This document shows positions 1 to 5,217 of a DNA stretch of 5,217 nucleotides, one piece after another. Source of the stretch: Flavobacteriaceae bacterium. GTDB taxonomy: Bacteria; Bacteroidota; Bacteroidia; Flavobacteriales; Flavobacteriaceae. The notes beneath the pieces were generated by a model. The model ran no database searches and was not told the origin of the DNA. It saw only the letters and a program-made list of their open reading frames with translations. How positions within the stretch are numbered: position 1 is the first letter of the stretch; each line of letters opens with the position of its first letter. Both the position numbers and the translations under genes were made by a program. The stretch lies in the NCBI GenBank assembly GCA_030590765.1, contig JAUVCP010000203.1, forward strand, positions 1-5,217, given 5' to 3'.

Positions 1-399
1 ACCAAGGCGCTTGCTGGATTTAAAAAGGGCGAAGTTAGGGTTTTGGTAGCAACGGATATTGCAGCACGAGGATTGGATATACCTTTATTGCCTCATGTAA
101 TCAATTTTGAATTACCAAATGTGCCAGAAGATTATGTGCACAGAATTGGCAGGACAGGAAGGGCAGGAGCTAGTGGAGAAGCGATTTCTTTGGTTACTCA
201 GGAAGAAAAGGATTATTTAAAAGATATTGAGAAGCTGTTGAATTTGCGAATTCCAAGTGAAATTGTTGAGGGTTTTGAACCAGATACAGCTCCTGTGACA
301 GAAAAAAAGAACCCTAATAATTCAAGACATCAAAATTTTAAAAGAAAAGGTGGGAATAGAAATTTTAACAGACGATCAAACAGGCGTAAAAAGTCTTAA
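1..399 (+). CDS. rhlE: DEAD-box RNA helicase, RhlE type, C-terminal part (5' end outside the window)
   Basis: This is the last 132 codons of an ATP-dependent RNA helicase gene. The frame is open from base 1, so the true start lies to the left. The fragment covers the end of the second RecA-like domain: motif V ([10 protein letters not shown], about residues 17-26) and motif VI ([10 protein letters not shown], about 47-56), which carries the arginines that contact ATP. The stretch [17 protein letters not shown] between them and the later [11 protein letters not shown] closely resemble E. coli RhlE, which is why I prefer RhlE to other DEAD-box branches. After about residue 95 the protein becomes a basic, low-complexity tail rich in N, R and K (ending RRSNRRKKS), as is usual for RNA-binding tails of this family. 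RhlE-type proteins are cytoplasmic and act in RNA remodelling, including ribosome assembly and RNA decay. The gene ends 54 bases from a convergent gene, and no strong terminator is visible in that gap. The family is certain; the symbol is less so. Confidence 0.93.
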   Translation, partial: TKALAGFKKGEVRVLVATDIAARGLDIPLLPHVINFELPNVPEDYVHRIGRTGRAGASGEAISLVTQEEKDYLKDIEKLLNLRIPSEIVEGFEPDTAPVTEKKNPNNSRHQNFKRKGGNRNFNRRSNRRKKS

Positions 400-453
400 A
401 GTAATAGTTTAATGTTCGTTAAAAATCAGTATTAAAAGATGTACCTAAAGAAA

Positions 454-1149
454 TTAAGGAACTACAAACTCCCATTTTAGCTTAGCAAATAATTCTATTA
501 CTTTCTCTTTATCTTCAATTTTACAAACGGTATAATCAAAATTATTGTTATAGATTAAAATGGTAAGACCTTTCTTTTTTAAGATCGCATTATTTCTGTG
601 TAAATAGTCATAGGCGAATTCATTAGATCTAGCTGGATAAAATTTCATGTTCTTAAGTAGTATGAGGTCATGAATATTTTTTTGGGCAACTTTAGCTTTT
701 TCACTATAGGTCATTATTTGGGTGTAAGTTAAGATTTGATTTACAGCCCATTGTATATAAAGGTAATCATCTCCATTATTGGTCCATTCTGCTAGATAAG
801 GGTTTGGTTCATAATTTATATCTTCAAATTTAATTTTTACTCCCCAGTTTTTAATTGTTTTTAGTGAGAAATCTTTGTAAACAAAATCAAACTTTTTCGG
901 ATCATGTGCTGCAAGCCACAACTTGTTAGCCAGATCTTTCTTTTCTTTTTCTGTAAAGGAATCCAGGGTCAATAAATCTGCAAGTTCAGTAAACACCTGT
1001 TTTTCTATACCCAATTCTTTAGCTTTGGGCTTTGTTTTCGTATAACTGCGTAACTTACTTTTAAACTTGATATTGGTGTAGTCTTTTTGCTGCGCTATTA
1101 AAAAATAACTAAAAAGTAGAAGATATAATAAGGGTAGCGCTTTTTTCAC
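454..1149 (-). CDS. Secreted protein of unknown function, tandem paralogue A
   Basis: I do not recognise the family. The protein has a typical N-terminal signal peptide (MKKALPLLYLLLFSYFLIAQ, likely cut after LIA), so it should be exported to the periplasm or beyond. There is no lipobox cysteine and no later membrane segment. The remaining ~210 residues look like a mixed alpha/beta soluble domain. It aligns without a gap to the neighbouring gene product (1285-1980): 87 of 231 positions are identical by hand count. Shared motifs include LGIEK (46-50), NWG (101-103), EPNPYL (114-119) followed by W122, MTY (146-148), KKGL (192-195), a single cysteine (C209) and the C-terminal KWE (225-227). The start is GTG at 1149-1147. 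A TTG two codons upstream (1155-1153) is also possible, with an in-frame stop immediately before it. GTG is preferred because it makes the protein exactly as long as its paralogue. No in-frame ATG occurs before residue 146. Transcription is probably separate from the paralogue because a terminator lies between them. Confidence 0.85.
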   Translation of the reverse strand: MKKALPLLYLLLFSYFLIAQQKDYTNIKFKSKLRSYTKTKPKAKELGIEKQVFTELADLLTLDSFTEKEKKDLANKLWLAAHDPKKFDFVYKDFSLKTIKNWGVKIKFEDINYEPNPYLAEWTNNGDDYLYIQWAVNQILTYTQIMTYSEKAKVAQKNIHDLILLKNMKFYPARSNEFAYDYLHRNNAILKKKGLTILIYNNNFDYTVCKIEDKEKVIELFAKLKWEFVVP

Positions 1150-1219
1150 TTTCAATTATTTGTAAATATTAATGCATCAGGATTCTAACGAAATTAGTCC
1201 TTATTTATTGAGTAAATAT

Positions 1220-1257
1220 AAAAAAATATCTGCTTTTTTATACAAAAAGCAGATATT
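1220..1257 (-). terminator. Rho-independent terminator of the upstream paralogue gene
   Basis: A perfect 14-bp inverted repeat (AATATCTGCTTTTT at 1225-1238 and its complement at 1244-1257) encloses a 5-base loop. On the minus strand the hairpin is followed at once by five T (1224-1220). It begins 28 bases after the stop codon of the 1285-1980 gene, the expected place for its terminator. Only the central GCAG part is GC-containing, so the stem is long but AT-rich. On the plus strand the tail after the stem is not a T-run, so it is read as one-directional. Confidence 0.8.
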
Positions 1258-1284
1258 ATTAAGGGGAGCATAATAAAATGTGAA

Positions 1285-1980
1285 TTATGGTTGAACCAAT
1301 TCCCACTTAAAATTTTCAAATAAAGTTGTTATTTTATCTTTGTTTTCCAAATCGCAAACAACAATATTGTAATATCCTTTAGTTACAAGTGCAACCAATC
1401 CTTTCTTTTCTAATTCCGTATTAACTGTTTCTAAATAGGAATAAGCCCAATCATCATCTTTTGGTGGCGAAAAATTTATATCTTTAGTTACGAGTAATTC
1501 GCTAAAGGAGGAAGCTACACTATCTGCATCATCTCCATAGGTCATCAATTGAAAATAGTCTAAAATTTTATTTATTGTCAGTTGAAAATAGGGATATTCA
1601 TCGTCACTAACTGTCCAGTCTGTTAAATATGGATTTGGTTCTAAAACAATTTCACCTTTGGCATTTCTGGTTCCCCAGTTTTTGTTTGAAGTAACGGCAA
1701 AATCTTTAAAAACATAATCAAATGTCTTTGGGTTTTCCAAAGCTAACCAGATCTTGTCAACAATTTCTTTTTGTTCAGATTTAGAATAATTTTTGGCACT
1801 CAAAACACTAACAATTTCTGATAATATTTCTTTTTCAATGCCTATTTCTGTAGTTCGCGGGGCGTCCTCTTTGTATTTATAAATATAACTCCTAAATTCA
1901 ATATTCGAATAGTCAGTTTGTCCAAATGTAGATGAATTTATAGCAATAAAGATAATGAGGGAGAGTAATTTTTTAATCAT
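1285..1980 (-). CDS. Secreted protein of unknown function, tandem paralogue B
   Basis: I do not recognise the family. The gene starts with ATG and encodes 231 residues. Residues 1-20 form a signal peptide (MIKK, then a hydrophobic stretch, then SSTFG before Q21), so the product is exported. The mature domain begins around DYSNIEF and aligns without a gap to the product of the next gene downstream. Shared motifs are IGIEK (46-50), KIWLA (76-80), NWG (101-103), EPNPYL (114-119), W122, MTY (146-148), KKGL (192-195), the single cysteine C209 and KWELVQP at the C-terminus. The conserved tryptophans, aromatic residues and acidic patches suggest a folded soluble or surface-binding domain, but no catalytic motif is evident. 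No Shine-Dalgarno site precedes the ATG, which is normal for Bacteroidota. A repeat cluster and a possible promoter lie about 40-80 bases upstream, and a strong hairpin terminator follows the stop codon, so the gene is probably transcribed alone. It lies on the same strand as dnaN but 295 bases from it. Confidence 0.88.
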   Translation of the reverse strand: MIKKLLSLIIFIAINSSTFGQTDYSNIEFRSYIYKYKEDAPRTTEIGIEKEILSEIVSVLSAKNYSKSEQKEIVDKIWLALENPKTFDYVFKDFAVTSNKNWGTRNAKGEIVLEPNPYLTDWTVSDDEYPYFQLTINKILDYFQLMTYGDDADSVASSFSELLVTKDINFSPPKDDDWAYSYLETVNTELEKKGLVALVTKGYYNIVVCDLENKDKITTLFENFKWELVQP

Positions 1981-2018
1981 ATATTTACTTTAGTTAAACT
2001 TTAATATAGCAATTTATT

Positions 2019-2052
2019 AGTTTGATAATCAAATATGTAAGATAATCAAACT
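2019..2052. repeat. Short direct and inverted repeat cluster upstream of paralogue B
   Basis: GATAATCAAA occurs twice (2024-2033 and 2041-2050), 17 bases start to start. The same bases form a 12-bp inverted repeat with one mismatch (2019-2030 against 2041-2052, 10-base loop), and 2021-2033 is itself a near-perfect palindrome (TTTGAT, A, ATCAAA). No T-run follows on either strand, so it does not look like a terminator. Its place 39-72 bases before the ATG at 1980 fits a regulator-binding site. That is inference, and AT-rich DNA produces such repeats by chance more easily. Confidence 0.45.
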
Positions 2053-2059
2053 GGGTCAA
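2030..2059 (-). promoter_or_regulatory. Possible promoter of paralogue B
   Basis: On the minus strand, TTG (2059-2057) is followed after 19 bases by CATATTTG (2037-2030). This matches the Bacteroidota pattern of TTG or TTTG near -33 and TAnnTTTG near -7 at seven of eight -7 positions. The predicted transcript would start near 2024, giving a leader of roughly 45 bases. One copy of the TTTGATTATC repeat lies in the spacer and the other overlaps the -7 element, as an operator might. The first base of the -7 element deviates, so the call is tentative. Confidence 0.35.
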
Positions 2060-2275
2060 GTTAGTCTAAAATTAAATTGATTTCTAAGGGGAATCAACTA
2101 CATTTCAAGGTGCAATTTACAAATATTTTGCTATTACACAAAAGATAATAAGGTAATTATTAGATTTTTATGATGAAAATAAACTTATCAGCATTAAAAA
2201 AAGGTTTTTTCACTAAACGATAAAGCAAGAAATATTTTTTGGTAAAGGTGTCTTCCGGTTGTTTATCAGCTTAAA

Positions 2276-3394
2276 TTAATTACTCAACATCACAGGCATT
2301 ACCAGCATGGTGATTTCTTCTCCTTCTTCTAAACCATCAATTGGAGTTAAAATCCCTGCTCTGTTTGGTAATGACATTTCCAACAGAATTTCATTTGAAC
2401 TTAAATGGTTCAACATTTCCAATAAAAAACGTGAATTGAATCCAATTTGCATATCGTCACCTTCATAGCTACATTGTAACCTTTCGTCTGCTTTATTAGA
2501 GAAATCCAGATCTTCTGCAGAAATTTTTAATTCGGTTCCAGCCATTTTTAAACGTATTTGATGGGTGGTTTTACTTGAAAAAATAGAAACCCTGCGAACT
2601 GAATTAGAAAATGAGTTTCTTTCTAAAGTTAATTTATTTGGATTTTCTTTTGGTATAACCGCTTCGTAATTAGGATATTTACCATCTATTAGTCTGCAAA
2701 CTAAAATACTTCCACCAAAAATGAATTTGGCATTGGTGTCATTGTATTCTATGCTCACATCATCTTCACTTCCAGATAGAATATTCTTTAACAGTGTTAA
2801 AGGTTTTTTTGGCATAATGAATTCTGCAACCTCATTGGCACTAACATCTGTTCTTATGTATTTTACTAATTTATGGGCATCAGTTGCAACAAAAATCAGA
2901 TTTTCGGGTGAAAATTGAAAGAAAACACCACTCATAACCGGTCGAAGATCATCGTTTCCGGAAGCGAATATTGTTTTTGAAATAGCAGTTGCTAATATAT
3001 TTCCTTTTAAAATTGTAGAACTTGGTGATTCTAATTCCACTGATCTTGGAAACTCAGCCCCATCCGCGTAAGCGAGTGCGTATTTACCACTATCAGAACT
3101 AATTTCAATAGTATTGTTATCTTCAACCTTAAAAGTTAAAGGCTGATCTGGGAATGTTTTTAAAATATCTAAAAGCAATCTCGCAGGTACAGCAATAGCA
3201 CCTGTTTCATCTGCCTCAACATCAATAGTAGTACTCATTGTTGTTTCCAGATCAGATGCTGAAATCTTCAATTGATTATCACTTAATTCGAACAGAAAAT
3301 TATCGAGAATTGGTAATGTATTATTGGTATTAATAACTCCTCCTAATATTTGAATTTGTTTTAATAACTGAGAACTAGATACAATGAATTTCAT
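2276..3394 (-). CDS. dnaN: DNA polymerase III subunit beta (sliding clamp)
   Basis: The product is the ring-shaped clamp that holds DNA polymerase III on DNA and recruits other replication and repair proteins. It acts as a homodimer in the cytoplasm. The 372 residues match the family length (E. coli 366) and should form three clamp domains of about 120 residues each. Recognisable family features are the N-terminal MKFIVSSSQLL with NTLPILDNFLFEL, LRPVMSGVFF (150-159), ATDAHKL (170-176, compare ATDGHRL in E. coli), LIDGKYPNYEAVIP (235-248), NSRFLLEML (320-328) and VMPVML near the C-terminus (365-370, compare VMPMRL). The last two regions and TDAHKL contribute to the hydrophobic pocket that binds clamp-interacting peptides in E. 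coli. The ATG start gives the expected N-terminus, and a good promoter lies about 50-80 bases upstream. The gene is not beside dnaA here: its neighbours are a divergent deacetylase gene and the unknown secreted pair. No GC-rich terminator is visible after its stop. It is complete and shows no damage. Confidence 0.98.
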   Translation of the reverse strand: MKFIVSSSQLLKQIQILGGVINTNNTLPILDNFLFELSDNQLKISASDLETTMSTTIDVEADETGAIAVPARLLLDILKTFPDQPLTFKVEDNNTIEISSDSGKYALAYADGAEFPRSVELESPSSTILKGNILATAISKTIFASGNDDLRPVMSGVFFQFSPENLIFVATDAHKLVKYIRTDVSANEVAEFIMPKKPLTLLKNILSGSEDDVSIEYNDTNAKFIFGGSILVCRLIDGKYPNYEAVIPKENPNKLTLERNSFSNSVRRVSIFSSKTTHQIRLKMAGTELKISAEDLDFSNKADERLQCSYEGDDMQIGFNSRFLLEMLNHLSSNEILLEMSLPNRAGILTPIDGLEEGEEITMLVMPVMLSN

Positions 3395-3426
3395 CTATAT
3401 AAAATGTTAGTTGCTAATGGATATAT

Positions 3427-3438
3427 TATCTTAAGATA
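3427..3438. repeat. Perfect 12-bp palindrome in the dnaN leader
   Basis: TATCTTAAGATA is a perfect palindrome. It lies just downstream of the predicted dnaN transcription start and about 33 bases before the dnaN ATG. A dyad there could be an operator, but it is AT-rich and short, so chance is a real alternative. Confidence 0.35.
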
Positions 3439-3445
3439 TAAGTTA

Positions 3446-3475
3446 CAAATATATTATTTTAAACTAGAATTCAAA
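3446..3475 (-). promoter_or_regulatory. Predicted dnaN promoter (Bacteroidota-type)
   Basis: On the minus strand, TTTG (3475-3472) is followed after 18 bases by TATATTTG (3453-3446). The second element matches all fixed positions of the -7 consensus TAnnTTTG, and the spacing is within the usual range for this phylum. The transcript should start around 3440, giving a leader of about 45 bases before the dnaN ATG. The leader has no Shine-Dalgarno site. Confidence 0.65.
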
Positions 3476-3669
3476 AGAATAATTGATACGGAAATTTATT
3501 TTTTAAGTGTTAAGGTTTTCTTAATACAATAATATTAAGGATTATTTTTTTAGATTTGTTCATATAGCCACTAAATATTTAAATTAAACAAACCATAATT
3601 ATTCTTCTTATTTTATCAATAAGTAATAAGTATATAATTTCTGTTTTTAATTTTATTACAATAATACAT

Positions 3670-5217
3670 ATGAAACGTATTCTATTTATTCTTTTTGTTT
3701 TTGGGTTTTCAGTGATAAATGCGCAAGCACCCAAAAAGAAAAATTCGGGTGAAATATATCAATCTATTCAAAAATTAAATTTTTTAGGAACAGTTTTATA
3801 CCTAGCAGCCCACCCTGATGATGAGAATACTAGAATGATCTCCTATTTCTCAAATCATATGCACGCACGCACTGCTTACCTGTCATTGACCCGTGGTGAT
3901 GGAGGTCAGAATTTGGTAGGGCCTGAAATAAGGGAATTGCTTGGAGTTATTAGAACCAATGAACTATTACAGGCCAGAAGGGTTGATGGAGGAGAGCAAT
4001 TTTTTACAAGAGCCAATGATTTTGGATACTCCAAACATCCTGATGAAACTTTAGAGATTTGGAATAAAAAAGAGGTATTAAGAGATGTTGTTAGAATAAT
4101 AAGAAATTTTCAACCAGATATTATCATCAATAGATTTAATGAAGAATCTGCCGGAAAAACACATGGGCATCATACTTCTTCGGCTATGTTAAGCGTAAAT
4201 GCCTTTGATTTGTCATCAGATAAAAATTATCATATAGATAATACAAACCCTTGGGAGATCAAAAGGGTGTTTTTCAATACTTCCTGGTGGTTTTACGGAT
4301 CAAAAGAGAAGTTTGAAAAAGCTGACAAATCTAAAATGATGTCATTTGATACCGGGGTTTATTTTCCGTCAAGCGGATTATCCAATACCGAAATAGCATC
4401 ATTAAGCAGAAGTATGCATAAATCACAAGGATTTGGTAGTACAGGTTCCCGAGGAAGTGAAATGGAATATCTTAAATTGATCAAAGGTGAAATGCCAGGC
4501 GATAAGGCCAATATTTTTGAAGGAATTAATACTACATGGACAAGAGTAAAAGGCGGGAATAAGATTAAAGAAATATTTGAAGGTGTTGAGAAGAATTTTG
4601 ATTTTAAAAATCCATCAGCAAGTATTCCAGATCTGGTTAAGGCTTATAGCCTTATTATTAATATAGAAGATGATCATTGGAGAAAAATTAAGGAAAAGCA
4701 GATAAAAGAAATTATTGCTGATTGTTCCGGGTTGTATCTTGAAGTAATTTCTGATATTCCAAATGCAATACCCGGTGCTGATATAGAATTAAAAATGGAA
4801 TTGATCAATAGGAGTCTGCAAAAAATGCATTTGAATTCCTACACCATCAATAATGGGTTAGACAATGCTTTAGTGCATCAAAATAAAAATCTGGAAAATA
4901 ATAAAAAAGTTAATCTAAAAAATCATTTATCAATTCCAAAAACTGCTCCGTATTCATCAGCCTACTGGTTGAATAAAAAAGGGACTTTGGGAATGTATAA
5001 GGTAACAGATCCAGATAAGATAGGAATGCCAATAGCACCTTCAGATAATTTTGTGATTTTTAGCATAGATATAAATGGAACGGTCATTCCCTTTGAAAGA
5101 GTTATCAAATATAAATATAATGATCCTGTAAAAGGAGAAGTGTATCAGCCATTTGAAATATTTCCTAAAATCACCTCCCAAATAGCATCTAATGTAATTA
5201 TCTTCAATGAAGATCAT
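3670..5217 (+). CDS. Secreted PIG-L/LmbE-family deacetylase, N-terminal 516 residues (3' end outside the window)
   Basis: The product is a predicted metal-dependent amide hydrolase of the PIG-L (LmbE, GlcNAc-PI de-N-acetylase) family. A signal peptide (MKRILFILF to VINA, likely cut after A18) directs it out of the cytoplasm. The catalytic domain starts around residue 38 and carries AHPDDE (47-52). By analogy with MshB, H48 and D51 bind zinc and D50 is the general base. HGHH (165-168) takes the place of the usual HPDH, with H168 the likely third zinc ligand and H165 the second catalytic histidine. TRGDGGQN (74-81) and NELLQARRVDGGEQFF (97-112) are conserved-looking blocks of this long subfamily. 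The region after about residue 360 (PGADIELKMELINRS, 368-382) reads like the start of a beta-sandwich module. Long family members in Bacteroidota exceed 800 residues as I recall, so roughly a third or more is missing. The substrate is unknown; an N-acetylated sugar or conjugate is the family expectation. ATG at 3670 is chosen because it begins the signal peptide. The gene is divergent from dnaN, and I found no convincing promoter of its own. Confidence 0.92.
   Translation, partial: MKRILFILFVFGFSVINAQAPKKKNSGEIYQSIQKLNFLGTVLYLAAHPDDENTRMISYFSNHMHARTAYLSLTRGDGGQNLVGPEIRELLGVIRTNELLQARRVDGGEQFFTRANDFGYSKHPDETLEIWNKKEVLRDVVRIIRNFQPDIIINRFNEESAGKTHGHHTSSAMLSVNAFDLSSDKNYHIDNTNPWEIKRVFFNTSWWFYGSKEKFEKADKSKMMSFDTGVYFPSSGLSNTEIASLSRSMHKSQGFGSTGSRGSEMEYLKLIKGEMPGDKANIFEGINTTWTRVKGGNKIKEIFEGVEKNFDFKNPSASIPDLVKAYSLIINIEDDHWRKIKEKQIKEIIADCSGLYLEVISDIPNAIPGADIELKMELINRSLQKMHLNSYTINNGLDNALVHQNKNLENNKKVNLKNHLSIPKTAPYSSAYWLNKKGTLGMYKVTDPDKIGMPIAPSDNFVIFSIDINGTVIPFERVIKYKYNDPVKGEVYQPFEIFPKITSQIASNVIIFNEDH

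Noticed and set aside
400..453. Short TTTAA/TTAAA inverted repeat in the convergent gap after the helicase, considered as a bidirectional terminator
   Set aside because: Five A-T pairs and no proper T-run on either side make it indistinguishable from background.
2146..2162. Hairpin TAATAA, GGTAA loop, TTATTA between dnaN and paralogue B, considered as the dnaN terminator
   Set aside because: The stem has six A-T pairs only and lies over 110 bases from the dnaN stop, with a poor T-run on the minus strand.
2170..2223. A 17-codon ATG frame (MMKINLSALKKGFFTKR) on the plus strand after the convergent end of dnaN
   Set aside because: It is very short, has no promoter or ribosome site I can support, and sits in AT-rich DNA where such frames are common.
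2185..2270. TTATCAGC present twice (2185-2192 and 2263-2270), each followed by an A/T-rich TTAAA-like stretch
   Set aside because: Eight identical bases in this composition can arise by chance, and no functional context links the copies.
2721..2918. A 65-codon plus-strand reading frame inside dnaN
   Set aside because: It lies wholly antisense to a well-conserved gene and its translation has no recognisable features; it is a shadow frame.
3507..3527. Eight-bp hairpin with one G-U pair (GTGTTAAG, GTTTT loop, CTTAATAC) upstream of the deacetylase gene, considered as a leader structure or attenuator
   Set aside because: It is weak and mostly A-T, and there is no evidence that this stretch is transcribed; no riboswitch core is visible.
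3551..3558. TAGATTTG on the plus strand, a full match to the -7 consensus, considered as the deacetylase promoter
   Set aside because: No TTG or TTTG lies 17-23 bases upstream, and it would leave a leader of over 100 bases; the match alone is not enough.

Overview
The window looks like ordinary chromosome of a low-GC member of the Bacteroidota, most likely the Flavobacteriia. The support is the DnaN protein (its start and its C-terminal VMPVMLSN), secreted proteins whose signal peptides end at A/G-Q, genes without purine-rich Shine-Dalgarno sites, and a Bacteroidota-type promoter (TTTG, 18 bases, TATATTTG) in front of dnaN. The assignment comes from reading the sequence; no search was run.

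Layout. Positions 1-399 (+) hold the 3' end of an RhlE-type DEAD-box RNA helicase gene. It converges, across 54 bases, on two minus-strand genes (454-1149 and 1285-1980). These encode secreted proteins of unknown function that are paralogues: both are 231 residues and they align without a gap from end to end, about 38% identical by hand count. A perfect 14-bp hairpin with a T-tail lies between them, so the upstream copy probably ends its own transcript there. Upstream of the pair, 295 bases (1981-2275) contain no convincing gene but do carry a repeat cluster at 2019-2052 and a possible promoter. Then comes the complete minus-strand dnaN (2276-3394, sliding clamp). A 275-base divergent intergenic region (3395-3669) holds a good dnaN promoter and a 12-bp palindrome. 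A secreted PIG-L/LmbE-type deacetylase gene starts at 3670 (+) and runs off the right edge with 516 codons visible.

How the genes relate. The helicase and DnaN are housekeeping proteins (RNA remodelling, DNA replication) and share no evident pathway with the secreted proteins. The accessory element is the tandem pair of unknown secreted proteins, inferred to be an old local duplication. The deacetylase appears to be an independent gene for hydrolysis outside the cytoplasm. I found no CRISPR array, mobile element, tRNA, rRNA or clear defence or toxin module. The two unknown paralogues are the only candidates for undescribed biology, and nothing in the window shows what they do.
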